From positions 1,397,436 to 1,461,435 of the forward strand of contig CAVZQP010000001.1 in NCBI GenBank assembly GCA_963777485.1: DNA of 64,000 bases, written 5' to 3'. A program made the position numbers and the translations under genes. Positions within the stretch are counted from its first letter, which is position 1. The number at the start of each line of letters is the position of its first letter. Shown here piece by piece: positions 53,179 to 62,067 of this stretch. The DNA comes from Bog-473 sp963777485. Lineage in GTDB: Bacteria; Actinomycetota; Acidimicrobiia; Acidimicrobiales; RAAP-2. Below the pieces are notes generated by a model. It worked only from the letters and a program-made list of their open reading frames with translations. It had not been told where the DNA came from and searched no databases.

Positions 53179-54267
53179 ATGCTTCAACTTGTGGACGACC
53201 TCATGGCAATAGGTGAGTTCTCGGAGCGCTCAGGTCTCTCAGCCAAAAGGCTGAGAACCTACGCCGCCGAAGGCCTGCTCGCCCCCGCCGCGGTGGACCC
53301 GACTTCAGGATACCGCTACTACTCGCCGGGCCAGTTGGCTGATGCCCGGGTGATTGATGCCCTGCGACAAGCACACGTGCCGCTTGCTGACATCCGCGCG
53401 TTCATGCGCCAGCCATCCCGAGAACGGCTCGATGCCTGGGAAAGGCAGCTCCAAACGAACGCGAACCACCGACAGCGTGCGCTCACCTTGGCCCGCCACC
53501 TCTTTGCGGCGAGCCTGGACCCACGATTCCCGACACCTCATCCAGATTCCAGGGAGGAGACCATGATCACCCTACGGACCGCGGGACGTACTGACATCGG
53601 GCAGTTACGCGAGAACAACGAAGACGCCGTCGTCGGCAGTGATCGACTCGCCCTGGTCGCCGACGGAATGGGAGGACATCCCGGCGGCGAAATCGCTGCG
53701 AATGCCGCCGCGGCTGTGATTCCTGCGGTCTTCACGGGCCAATCGGTAGACGAGCTCGAAGCGGCACTACGCGCCGCGAATTGGGCGATTCGGGACCGTG
53801 CAGTCGCCCAGCCTGGGCTTGAGGGAATGGGAACCACGATCTGTGTGGCAGGACTCCTCACGGACGGACACCTTGCGCTCGTCAACGTCGGCGACAGTCG
53901 GGCCTATCTCTGGCACGAAGACACGCTGAACCAACTGACCCAGGACCACAGCGTGACGGCCGAACTCATCCAGCGAGGCGAGCTAAGAGAAGAGGATGCT
54001 GCTGAGCACCCCCATTACGGGGTTCTCACCCGTGCACTCGGCGTCGGGCCCGACGTCGAGATCGACCGAAGAACCCTCGCCGTCGATGCTGGAGATCGAA
54101 TCCTCGTTTGTACCGACGGCCTGTTCAACGAGCTCTCCCGCGAAGAGATAGCAGATGCCATGGCGACAAGCGGAGATATGGCCGAGATCGTTGACAACCT
54201 CATCGACGGTGCCATTGCTCATGGTGGTCGAGACAACGTCTCCGTCGTTATCGCGGAGGTAGCCTGA
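53179..54267 (+). CDS. MerR-type DNA-binding domain fused to PP2C phosphatase
   Basis: A 362-residue fusion. Residues 9-75 form a MerR helix-turn-helix and wing (IGEFSERSGLSAKRLRTYAA, GYRYYSPGQLADARVIDAL), 76-125 a linker helix, and 129-362 a complete PP2C phosphatase with LVADGMGGHPGGE, VNVGDSRAYLW, LTQDHSVTAELIQRGEL, ILVCTDGLFNEL and GGRDNVSVV, so all metal-binding Asp are present. It may dephosphorylate a Ser/Thr-phosphorylated protein and bind a promoter itself. The ATG at 53179 has GGGGAGGG upstream. Unusually, the phosphatase part has its own GGGAGG five nt before ATG 53563, so a stand-alone phosphatase could also be made. Confidence 0.85.
   Translation: MLQLVDDLMAIGEFSERSGLSAKRLRTYAAEGLLAPAAVDPTSGYRYYSPGQLADARVIDALRQAHVPLADIRAFMRQPSRERLDAWERQLQTNANHRQRALTLARHLFAASLDPRFPTPHPDSREETMITLRTAGRTDIGQLRENNEDAVVGSDRLALVADGMGGHPGGEIAANAAAAVIPAVFTGQSVDELEAALRAANWAIRDRAVAQPGLEGMGTTICVAGLLTDGHLALVNVGDSRAYLWHEDTLNQLTQDHSVTAELIQRGELREEDAAEHPHYGVLTRALGVGPDVEIDRRTLAVDAGDRILVCTDGLFNELSREEIADAMATSGDMAEIVDNLIDGAIAHGGRDNVSVVIAEVA
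53552..53565 (+). promoter_or_regulatory. Internal ribosome binding site and ATG before the PP2C domain
   Basis: GGGAGGAGACC followed by ATG at 53563, in frame within the MerR-PP2C gene, exactly at the border of the phosphatase domain (MITLRTAGRTD). Its strength is similar to that of the main start, so a second, shorter product of 234 residues is plausible. Confidence 0.5.
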
Positions 54268-54283
54268 TCTCCACCCGACACCG

Positions 54284-55180
54284 CTATCCACGGGTGAGGA
54301 GCTCGTCGAGAATCTCGCCCTCACGGTGATAGGCGGCGAGATGGCCCTCGTCTTGACCGAACTGGACGAGCCGTGCGTTCGGTAACTGCTCGACCACCCG
54401 GACTGCGGCCGTCAACGGTGCGTTTGCGTCTTTGGGCGCGTGCCACCAGGTCACCGACGCGCCAACCGCATCGAGGTCGAAGTCGTCCCAGGGCGAGTGC
54501 AGAGCAATTGCCTCGTCGACCCAGCCATCGATGCTCGCTCGGAGCGCTTCTCTCCATGCGACGGCCTGGCCCGCCTGGTACTGCGGGTCGGACATCACAG
54601 CGTGGTCAGCTGCTGGGGCGCGATCCATGACCTCTCGAAAGGTCGCAGTAGGGTCCCCGAGGGCGGCGCTTCGGAGTGGCTCCATCAGCCGGCGAAGGCC
54701 TTCGACGTCTCCCTGCTGCACCAGGCGATATCCCAGGGCGTTGATCCCGATCAACTGGTCGATCTCGTCGCCTCTGACCGGGGCAGCACCGACGAGCACG
54801 GTCATGGCCCGGACGCGATGGGGGTGATGGGCCGCGAAGGCCAGCTGGTGCGGCGCCGAGCCGCTGGCGCCGATGACATGGACGGTCTCGAGATCGAGAT
54901 GATCGAGGATCGACGCCAGATCGTCGGCCGGCTGACGGAAACCCCGCCCCAACAATCGACTCGAGGCGCCGAATCCCGGGCGCTCGGTCGTGATGACTCG
55001 GAGATGGCGTTGGGTCCAAGGTGTTCTGTCGGCGCGCAATGAGAACCGACACCCGGGCGTTCCTGGAACCCGTAAGAGAGGTAGGCCCTCCTCATGGCCG
55101 AACTCCGACCAGGCAACGATTCGCCCATCCGGACGCTCCGTGCTCAGATCACGGACACCGTCGAGAAACGAGTCACTCAT
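54284..55180 (-). CDS. Alpha/beta hydrolase
   Basis: A 298-residue hydrolase-fold protein. The oxyanion region is LLRVPGTPGCRFS, the nucleophile elbow is IGASGSAPHQLAF (Ser near residue 107), and the catalytic His lies in FGQDEGHLAAYH near the C-terminus; the acid is probably Asp in WHAPKDANAP. No signal peptide. Substrate unknown. It converges with the MerR-PP2C gene, with only 16 nt between the stops, and diverges from the deazaflavin-type gene. Confidence 0.85.
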   Translation of the reverse strand: MSDSFLDGVRDLSTERPDGRIVAWSEFGHEEGLPLLRVPGTPGCRFSLRADRTPWTQRHLRVITTERPGFGASSRLLGRGFRQPADDLASILDHLDLETVHVIGASGSAPHQLAFAAHHPHRVRAMTVLVGAAPVRGDEIDQLIGINALGYRLVQQGDVEGLRRLMEPLRSAALGDPTATFREVMDRAPAADHAVMSDPQYQAGQAVAWREALRASIDGWVDEAIALHSPWDDFDLDAVGASVTWWHAPKDANAPLTAAVRVVEQLPNARLVQFGQDEGHLAAYHREGEILDELLTRG

Positions 55181-55387
55181 AAGCCGAAGCCTTACAACTT
55201 CGAGGTGTCACTGTCGAGGGCCGCCGGCCCCGTAGTGCATCGGGTCGAACACGCCCGGTGCGATCAGCCGCATTCACACCTCCTGCCCTCGATCGTGACG
55301 AACCGCCCCACCAGACCGGGGAACTGGGGCACCCCGCGAGATCCGGGTGTGGGCCGCTTTCCACCAACCTTTAGGATCATTGATGAC

Positions 55388-55777
55388 ATGAACGGGTCCA
55401 TCCAAAGAACGCTGCGCAGACTGACGCAAGTGACAAGGCCGCTCGCCATGCGATCAGCCGGAACCGAACAGTCCAATACCTCGGTCGTTTGTCACGTTGG
55501 ACGACGATCGGGTCGCAGCTACGAGACCCCCGTCGTTGTAGCTGCGCAGGGCGAGAGGTTTCTCATCGCCCTCCCCTATGGCGAACGTACTGATTGGGCG
55601 AAGAACGTCCTCGCAAGCGGGGCGGCGAGGGTCCTGACCCATGGGCATATGAAAGTCGATCAACCGCAGGTCATTCCGATGACAGACGCAACCCGGTACT
55701 TCGGCGCGAAAGAACAGAAGCTGCACCGGCGCTTCGCCGTCGGCACGTGCCTCCAGGTCAATCGAATTGCCCAGTAG
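55388..55777 (+). CDS. Deazaflavin (F420)-dependent nitroreductase-family protein
   Basis: A 129-residue split-barrel protein of the DDN type, recognisable by SVVCHVGRRSGRSYETPVVV and LPYGERTDWAKNVLASGAA. These proteins bind F420 (or fatty acids/other cofactors) and reduce nitroimidazoles, quinones or other substrates. ATG at 55388 is preferred; a longer upstream frame begins in a region overlapping the divergent hydrolase promoter. It fits with the F420 reductase at 7496 as a sign of F420 use. Confidence 0.8.
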   Translation: MNGSIQRTLRRLTQVTRPLAMRSAGTEQSNTSVVCHVGRRSGRSYETPVVVAAQGERFLIALPYGERTDWAKNVLASGAARVLTHGHMKVDQPQVIPMTDATRYFGAKEQKLHRRFAVGTCLQVNRIAQ

Positions 55778-55891
55778 AGGACGAGGCCTGAGAACATCCG
55801 CCGTCATGGAGAAGTGCTAATCCAGTACCGACGGCACTTGCCGATCAGCCAGCGGACGAACTGGGACACCTCCCCCGAGTATGTTTGCTGC

Positions 55892-56173
55892 GTGACCGAA
55901 GACCTCGAGTCGGCCCCTGAATTTGCCATCAGCGAAGAGAAGTTGACAGAACTGGCGCTGGCCGCAGATCCGGACGCCCCGCTCCCCGCCGACGCCGTTC
56001 CGATGGATGTCCACCTCTTGCAGTTCGGCCCACTTCCACTCTGGTATATGCCGCCTGTCGCAAGATCCGGAAGCGGCAGGTGGAGGCGGCCGATCGTGCT
56101 CGCCGTGGTGGGAGCCTTCTTGTTGATCGACGCATTGGGCCTCTGCAATACATACGGAGTTCTCAGTCTTTGA
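55892..56173 (+). CDS. Small single-helix membrane protein, unknown
   Basis: A 93-residue protein beginning with GTG (VTEDLESAPEFAISEEKLTE). The N-terminal 55 residues are acidic and soluble; PLPLWYMPP and a basic patch precede one membrane helix near the C-terminus (IVLAVVGAFLLIDALGL). Tail-anchored topology is likely. Small actinobacterial proteins of this pattern are common but uncharacterised. No strong ribosome binding site. Confidence 0.6.
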   Translation: MTEDLESAPEFAISEEKLTELALAADPDAPLPADAVPMDVHLLQFGPLPLWYMPPVARSGSGRWRRPIVLAVVGAFLLIDALGLCNTYGVLSL

Positions 56174-56403
56174 TCCATCGTTCACGATGACGAAACGCTT
56201 AAGCCAGATCGATGCGGAAGACCGGCTCGTTCCTTTCATCAAGGCGGTGGCGACGGTACCGAGCACCCTGGCGTCGGGCCTGTCCTGCTACGCGTGGGCA
56301 CGCGACCCATCCCGGCGTTGAGGGACAAGTGCTGGGGGTCTTTCCGTGCACTTTGACTTCAACACAAGTAGCGTCTTGTTTCCAACAACAAAGGGGCAAC
56401 CCG

Positions 56404-56676
56404 ATGGCAGTCATGGTCACGTTCACGTTGAAGAGCGACGTCGACACTTACCGCGGTATGCACGATCAGATGCTTGGCCTGGCGATCCCGGCTGGGATGC
56501 TCTTTCACTCCGGTTACGAAGCCAACGGCCAAGTCGCGATCGTGGACTTCTGGCCGAGCGCCGAGGCTTGGCAGAGTTTTGCAGACGGTCCGTTAGCAGG
56601 GGGGATGAAGGCGGGCGGGATTGCGCCGCCTGACGACCTCAAGATCACTCCCGTCCTCGACGCCGATGCTCGGTGA
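56404..56676 (+). CDS. Small antibiotic-monooxygenase-like (dimeric alpha-beta barrel) protein
   Basis: A 90-residue protein. AVMVTFTLKSDVDTYRGMHD and HSGYEANGQVAIVDFWPSAEAW follow the beta-alpha-beta pattern of ABM/dimeric alpha-beta barrel proteins, which act as small dimers in oxygenation, isomerisation or ligand binding. ATG 56404 has AGGGG upstream; a longer frame starting at 56212 has no signal. Function not predictable beyond the fold. Confidence 0.68.
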   Translation: MAVMVTFTLKSDVDTYRGMHDQMLGLAIPAGMLFHSGYEANGQVAIVDFWPSAEAWQSFADGPLAGGMKAGGIAPPDDLKITPVLDADAR

Positions 56677-56900
56677 GGGTCTCGTTCCTGCTCCGGGATT
56701 GACGTCGGGGCGATCGATCCTGGACTAGCCCATAAGTGTTCGCAGGGTGACACCCCGACCCGGCGAACGGAGGCACCTCAGATCACGGCTGACAGTTACA
56801 AAGGGTCGGGACCGACTCAGCCGTCCCCCAGCTCCGTGCGTCACCCCAATCCACGATTCTTTCTGCGATGTGGAATTTCGCCACGTCGAGATCGATCAAG

Positions 56901-58235
56901 TCAGCTCTCGACATGGAACAAACGCCAAGTCCCAGGGACACCCTTCAACTCGTGTTCGCCGCGATCCTGAAACTCGATGCCCGAGCCAACTACGAGGTCC
57001 TTGACGGTGCTCGAGACGAGTACTTCGCCCGGTACCGCCAGTGAATTGAGTCGAGCAGCGATGTGAACGGCGAGGCCCCCGAGATCGTTGCCTCTCACCT
57101 CGCACTCACCGGTATGGAGACCCACACGTAGCTCGATACCGTGAGCTCGTGTGGCATCGATGATCGCTTGGCCACAGCGAATCGCTCGAGCCGGACCGTC
57201 GAATGAGGCAACGAAGCCATCTCCAGTTGTATTGATTTCCCGGCCTCGGAAGCTCCGCAGTTGTTCGCGGACAATTTGATCATGGCGATCCAACAGTGAC
57301 CGCCATCGTTGATCACCTAGCGAAGCCGCACGTTCGGTCGATCCGACGATGTCGGTGAAGAGAACAGAGACCAGCACCCGGTCGATATCGGTTGCCGGTC
57401 TCGTACCCGTCAGGAATTCAGCGACTTCGTCGAACACAACGGTCCGCTGGCCGAAGATCAACATGTCCTGGCCCGGCAACGCGACGAACTTGGATCCCTC
57501 AATGTGCTCGGAGATGTAACGGCCCATGGCACTGGGCAAAAAGCTTGGATTGTCGGCGCTCAAGACCAGCGTGGGCGTTCGTATGAGTGGGAGCACTTGG
57601 CGAACATCGAGGTTTCGAAGCAGATAGTCGTATTGTGCCGCCGCGGTCCTCGGGGTGACCGACGCCCGGAAGAGCGGAGCGAGGGCGTCGCGCCTCGCCG
57701 CTTGCTCGGCACCGGCTGCACCCGCAATCGAAAGGAACTCTGGTGTACCCCAATGGGATCGGACGAAATCGACAACGAAATCGAGCGCCTCAGGCGTGAA
57801 ACCGATCGGATAGTCGTCAGCAATGAGATAACGGGCACTGGTATTGCAAAGCACCAGCGAATCGACCCGTTCGGGATGTGCGGCGGCGTAAAGCACAGCG
57901 ATTGGGCCGCTGTCGACAGTCGCGAGTATGGATGACCGCTCAGACCCGACCGCGTTGAGCACGCTCTCGATGTCTTCCGTCCACTCCTCCCAAGTTGGTA
58001 TGGCGTTCCGAGGCACGCCGTCAGATCCTCCTGTGCCTCGTCGATCGAAAAAGATCAAGCGGCGCAGCGACGCCAACTGTTTAAGGAAGTCGGCAATGTC
58101 GGGGTTCTCCCACGCCATCTCGACGTGACTGCCAAGCCCGTTGAAGAAGAGAAGGTCGGAAGGTCCCTTCCCTAGGACCTGGTAGGCAACGTCAGCATCA
58201 CCGACGGCTACGTACTTGGTGTCCGGCCGGCTCAT
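56901..58235 (-). CDS. Alpha/beta hydrolase-like domain fused to class III adenylate/guanylate cyclase
   Basis: A 444-residue fusion. Residues 1-265 are hydrolase-like (YQVLGKGPSDLLFFNGLGSH, FDRRGTGGSDG). The elbow reads ATVDSGPIAVLYAAAHP: the Ser of the usual GxSxG is replaced, so it may be a ligand-sensing domain rather than an enzyme. Residues 280-444 are a class III cyclase with metal Asp in VLFTDIVGSTE, TTGDGFVASFDG and VGLHTGECE. It likely makes cAMP (or cGMP) on sensing a small molecule. ATG at 58235 (MSRPDTKYVAVGD) is preferred over an upstream extension. Confidence 0.85.
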   Translation of the reverse strand: MSRPDTKYVAVGDADVAYQVLGKGPSDLLFFNGLGSHVEMAWENPDIADFLKQLASLRRLIFFDRRGTGGSDGVPRNAIPTWEEWTEDIESVLNAVGSERSSILATVDSGPIAVLYAAAHPERVDSLVLCNTSARYLIADDYPIGFTPEALDFVVDFVRSHWGTPEFLSIAGAAGAEQAARRDALAPLFRASVTPRTAAAQYDYLLRNLDVRQVLPLIRTPTLVLSADNPSFLPSAMGRYISEHIEGSKFVALPGQDMLIFGQRTVVFDEVAEFLTGTRPATDIDRVLVSVLFTDIVGSTERAASLGDQRWRSLLDRHDQIVREQLRSFRGREINTTGDGFVASFDGPARAIRCGQAIIDATRAHGIELRVGLHTGECEVRGNDLGGLAVHIAARLNSLAVPGEVLVSSTVKDLVVGSGIEFQDRGEHELKGVPGTWRLFHVES

Positions 58236-58514
58236 GGAGTACGCAGTCTGACCCGTGATCCAGCTGAATACTGAGTCTCTTGCTCGGCGAGGCACGTCAC
58301 CAGCGGTCAAGCGTAGACACTGTTCAGGTCATGTAGCCCCCGATGGCATCGCGCAGTCCGGTGCGTGCGTCAGCTCACAGGTCGAGCATGGCGTCTATGA
58401 GGCAGCGTTTGGCGACCTAACCCTCACAAGAGCCGAGGAACCACCCAAGGGTGCCCAGTCGGCCACGCCGGAGGCCCGGCGACGTCAATGATAGGGGGCA
58501 CCCGCGAACCGTCC

Positions 58515-59456
58515 TTACACTCTGATCCCGGCTGCATGGCGCCCGCCTTCGAGCCACAGTCGAAGCGCCGGATCGAGAGCCGACGCGGAGGTCTCATAGA
58601 GTGCAAGATCGTCGGCGGTCAACACCCCGCGCCATCGACCGCTGTCGCCCTTGTAGAAGAAGCTGTCTGCGCCGCCCTTCCAGACCATGGCCATCGGGTC
58701 ATCGAAGTGGCGTGCTTCGTCGCGCATGGCATCGAGCCCGACCGTCGCGAGCAGAGCAGGCCAGGAGTCCTCGCTGACATCGATGGCGCAGAACTCAGCA
58801 ATCCGACGCATCTCGGTTTCAGGGTCGGCTTTGAGATCACCAAAGTGGACGAACAACACATTAGGAAGCTCTCGTACCGCCCACCAGGTCGAGAGGTGGT
58901 GGTTATGTGACCAGAATGGCCAGCCATCAGATTCCCATCCGAACCATCCTTCTTTTGCCCACACTGGCCACAACTCGCCCGGCGTCGCCGGGCAACGCGG
59001 AAATTCCGGCCCAGGCCGATCAGGGTCGTTGAACCGTTCGAACATCATGTCCGTATAGGACGAATAGTGGTTGAACAACGACATGAAGACGTCCCGGGTG
59101 TCGCGTCCGACGACGATGTACTTGGCCTGTGGGAAGAACCGAAGCCCGTCAGCAGCCAGATGGCTCTTTATGAACCGGCGATGACGCTGTGAATCTAGAC
59201 GATCGAGAATCGGTTGAAGAGGCCCCATAAAACGAGCATCGAGCCACGGGGATATTTCGCTCAATCTGGCAGGCAGGGGTTTTGGTCCAAGGATCAGAGC
59301 AGCCAGGATGCGCTGCGTCCATGTCGTGCCAGCCTTGTATGCAGTCGTAACGAAGATGTCGTCATCGCGCGGTGCGAACTGGTCCCAACGTGTGCTGTCG
59401 AGGTGGTGATTGCGGTACTCGCGGGTTCGCTCGGGTGGTTCGACGTTCATCGCCAC
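58515..59456 (-). CDS. Sulfotransferase family protein
   Basis: A 313-residue cytosolic-type sulfotransferase. The PAPS 5'-phosphosulfate loop is TAYKAGTTWTQRIL near residue 40, the 3'-phosphate motif is VVGRDTRDVFMSLFNHYSSY, and SFFYKGDSGRWRGVLT is the C-terminal RKGxxGDWK-like block. It transfers sulfate from PAPS to a hydroxyl or amine acceptor. GTG 59456 and ATG 59450 are alternative starts. It lies in the lower-G+C region; a sulfated lipid, sugar or small molecule could be the product, but no partner gene is nearby. Confidence 0.9.
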   Translation of the reverse strand: MAMNVEPPERTREYRNHHLDSTRWDQFAPRDDDIFVTTAYKAGTTWTQRILAALILGPKPLPARLSEISPWLDARFMGPLQPILDRLDSQRHRRFIKSHLAADGLRFFPQAKYIVVGRDTRDVFMSLFNHYSSYTDMMFERFNDPDRPGPEFPRCPATPGELWPVWAKEGWFGWESDGWPFWSHNHHLSTWWAVRELPNVLFVHFGDLKADPETEMRRIAEFCAIDVSEDSWPALLATVGLDAMRDEARHFDDPMAMVWKGGADSFFYKGDSGRWRGVLTADDLALYETSASALDPALRLWLEGGRHAAGIRV

Positions 59457-60499
59457 AAATCATGCCACCGAGCCCGTTCTCGAACTGATCCGATCAAGCC
59501 TGACTGGCATCAACCTCTACCCGGCGATCGGGGCAGGGTCAGAACAATGTCTTATTGACCATTAGCGGTTATCCCAAGCCTGGAAATCCGCATGGGCCCG
59601 ATCCTGGACCGATGTCGCCTGTGAGGATGTGGTCGACATCGCAAAGCGCTGCAGATACCAATGCCTCAACGCCCGCGAGCGTTGATCTCGACGGACTTGA
59701 ACTTACCGTCCGGGTAGTGGTGCTCGCCGATGCAGAAGCAGGGAGAGACTCCCGATGCCCGGGAAGTGAGATGGGAACCAGGCTCAAGAGTGAGATACGT
59801 ACGAGACGACGACTGGGACCAACTCGCCGCAGAGAAACCATCAGAACCCCTTTCCTTCTGGTTCCCCCCTGTGAGACAGAGGCGAGCATGATTCGTGCAC
59901 CGGTGACGCAAGGGGCGGCGACCGTCAAACGTGCCAGTGACGTCGAGCCGATGGCGTTAGAGGGCAGGGGCGAAGCCCTCGCATTGGGACAGAACGTAGT
60001 CTCGAAGGTCACGACTTTGCGTGGATGATCCAAGTGTTCGGGACGCCAACCTGATTTGGCGCGTGGCTCTCTGCCCGCCTGCTCTGAAGATCTCGTCGCA
60101 CGTCCGATCACGATCCACGTCAGCGTGCAGACTGCATTTGCGGCTTCACGGCATTGAGCGCCTTAAGCACCACCGGTCCTGATGTTGGTGAAGGAGTTCG
60201 CCGCTCGCCCCACGATCGACGGGATCCGTTGTCCGGCCTGAACACGGGCTTCAGCCTGTAAAGCGTCCAAATGGCGCTCGTTGGCACCCCATCCCGGCGT
60301 ACGGGGGCAGCCGCAACGACAGTCCTGTTGGGTTCTAGTGACGGACCGCCGATACTTGCTTCGTGGGGAAACTGGCTTTCCGGGGTCATCGTGGCGAGGC
60401 TGAGTCATCGCTGACACCGGACGAGCTCCGGTCAGAGATCCAGAGCGACCTTTCCCACCCCCCGAGGGGTATCGGTTCCGAGCCGCCCTAGCCGATGCT
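59457..60499. other. Gene-poor region, 1.04 kb
   Basis: Short open frames exist on both strands but none has a convincing ribosome binding site, domain or codon pattern. A minus-strand stretch around 59666-59740 translates to protein-like text (CIGEHHYPDGKFKSVEINAR) that ends abruptly, with a frame shift away from further protein-like text, so a decayed gene is possible. Nothing else recognised. Confidence 0.5.
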
Positions 60500-61042
60500 G
60501 TGCGGGTTGGCGGTCATGATCATCAGTCGTATGTCAATGGGACCATACGAGGATCTCGGATCATTTTGCGTCGATATGACGACCGTGAGGGTCGATGGGC
60601 AGGCTGGACTCGACCGAAACTAGTTGGCATCATTGAGCCGCAAGGGCACCGCTCAATTGTTCGGTATCGCGTAAAGCGGCGACCCTTTTGGCTGCTGCCC
60701 GCTTTGTTCGTAGTCGTCGGGCTCACAACCTTGGCGGCTGGCCTGTACTCGCTGGGCCGCACGCACACTGACGGACCAGGTTCGGCGATCTACACCGGCT
60801 CGGTGTTTGTGGTCCTCGGCACCGCTCTGGTCCTGTCGCTTGCCGCCGGTGCCAAGAAGGAATCCATGCCACTTGAAGATTGGTTGGCTGAACGCGCCGA
60901 TCGGCAGACGCCGAAATTCCCAGTGATTCCTTCCGAGCCAGCCTGGTATCCCGATCCGCGTGATGGCGGATGGCGTTGGTGGACGGGATATGCCTGGGCA
61001 GCGCACGCGGACCGTGGAAGTACTCCGATTCCGCCGATTTGA
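60500..61042 (+). CDS. Membrane protein with C-terminal DUF2510 module
   Basis: A 180-residue protein with a basic N-terminal part (RIILRRYDDREGRWAGWTRP), two membrane helices (about 57-80 and 95-115), a short hydrophilic linker and a C-terminal DUF2510-like module (AWYPDPRDGGWRWWTGYAW). DUF2510 is usually N-terminal; here it closes the protein. GTG 60500 is the first usable start; the true start is uncertain. Function unknown. Confidence 0.62.
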   Translation: MRVGGHDHQSYVNGTIRGSRIILRRYDDREGRWAGWTRPKLVGIIEPQGHRSIVRYRVKRRPFWLLPALFVVVGLTTLAAGLYSLGRTHTDGPGSAIYTGSVFVVLGTALVLSLAAGAKKESMPLEDWLAERADRQTPKFPVIPSEPAWYPDPRDGGWRWWTGYAWAAHADRGSTPIPPI

Positions 61043-61094
61043 GAGATGAGATGACTTTGTCCCGGCGGTATGGGGCACCCTCGGCCCACGTCCT

Positions 61095-61787
61095 CTAGGA
61101 ACTCACGAGCGTCGGAGTTGGGGCGATGATCGTGATCTTGTGGCCCCAATCGGTCCAATTCGTAGTCGATTTTACCCCTTTTCCGACCACTTGGTACTCG
61201 AAAGGGAGCACCTTCCCCGATGTGGTGACGTACAGGGTGGCGTTCCCGGCGGGAGCTTGTGATGTCGCTGGGATGTGACCACTGATGGGCCGAACCTTGT
61301 GGCCCTTGATCGTCACAATGCCACCCTCTTTGAGGGTCCCCGGCATGGCCAGATGTTCGAAGTCAGATTGCAGGGTCACAGCAGCGCTCACCGTCGGGTA
61401 GTCCGAGCTCGTAGGTGTGAGCTCAAGCCACTGATTCGCATACTTTTGGGGATCGTTCGTCGAGATTCCGAAGTAGTTCGCAATCGCTTTGTCGTCACCA
61501 TAGAGATATGCGTTTCCATCGACAACCAGAACCCGACCGTGAGCACCGTCGGAAACGATGACCTGACGTCCCTGCATGGTGCCGATGTCGTTGACCATCG
61601 AAAACGTATGGCCAGACTCACTGGCATTTGTGGTTTCGTGCACCCAGCCTGATCCCACAGCGTCGTGGATAGCGAGTGCCAGCAGTTGGGACGCAGAGGT
61701 TGGGCTCGACGCTCCCGCAGAGCCACTCAACGTGAAGCCCATGGCCACTGCGGACACGCATAGTGCCCATTCCAAGCGAATTTTCAT
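61095..61787 (-). CDS. Exported protein, unknown (LppX/LprG-like fold possible)
   Basis: A 230-residue protein with a signal peptide (about residues 1-26, ending GSAGA/SS). No lipobox Cys. The mature part alternates beta-like stretches (QVIVSDGAHGRVLVVDGNAYLYG, ATLYVTTSGKVLPFEYQVV) in the manner of LppX/LprG- or LolA-like lipid-binding proteins, but this is only a resemblance. ATG 61787 has GGGGGAACAA directly upstream, so the start is well supported. Confidence 0.68.
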   Translation of the reverse strand: MKIRLEWALCVSAVAMGFTLSGSAGASSPTSASQLLALAIHDAVGSGWVHETTNASESGHTFSMVNDIGTMQGRQVIVSDGAHGRVLVVDGNAYLYGDDKAIANYFGISTNDPQKYANQWLELTPTSSDYPTVSAAVTLQSDFEHLAMPGTLKEGGIVTIKGHKVRPISGHIPATSQAPAGNATLYVTTSGKVLPFEYQVVGKGVKSTTNWTDWGHKITIIAPTPTLVSS

Positions 61788-62017
61788 TTGTTCCCCCCAT
61801 TGACGGCAGACCGGATGCCGAAAGGCACTAGCAGTGCCACTCTTCCATCAATGAAGTTATCGATGGTGGATTAAACCGGTATGGCCAAATGGTTGCCGAG
61901 CAGTGGCACGTAAAGCTTCGTCCCGGCGTATCGGGGCAGTCTGCCGTCGAGCTTTCGGCAGGGTGGCGGAGGGACCTCTTGGCGCTCGAAGGGTTGGCTC
62001 TTCGGCGCCCCCCAACC

Positions 62018-62035
62018 GCCTGCGAGTCGGCAGGC
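62018..62035 (-). terminator. Perfect hairpin downstream of the DUF427 gene
   Basis: GCCTGC (62018-62023) and GCAGGC (62030-62035) with a 6-nt loop lie 33 nt downstream of the DUF427 stop codon. Two further perfect 6-bp stems follow in the same 280-nt gap: GGTTGG/CCAACC (61992-61997 with 62012-62017) and CTGCCG/CGGCAG (61941-61946 with 61956-61961). The gap is therefore unusually structured. Confidence 0.4.
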
Positions 62036-62067
62036 TGACTAGCCGGAGATCGAACTCGACAGGTGGG

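Noticed and set aside
61850..62060. Cobalamin or c-di-GMP riboswitch
   Set aside because: GCCACTG on the minus strand and CGTAAAGC on the plus strand are single short matches; the other conserved blocks of either class are absent.
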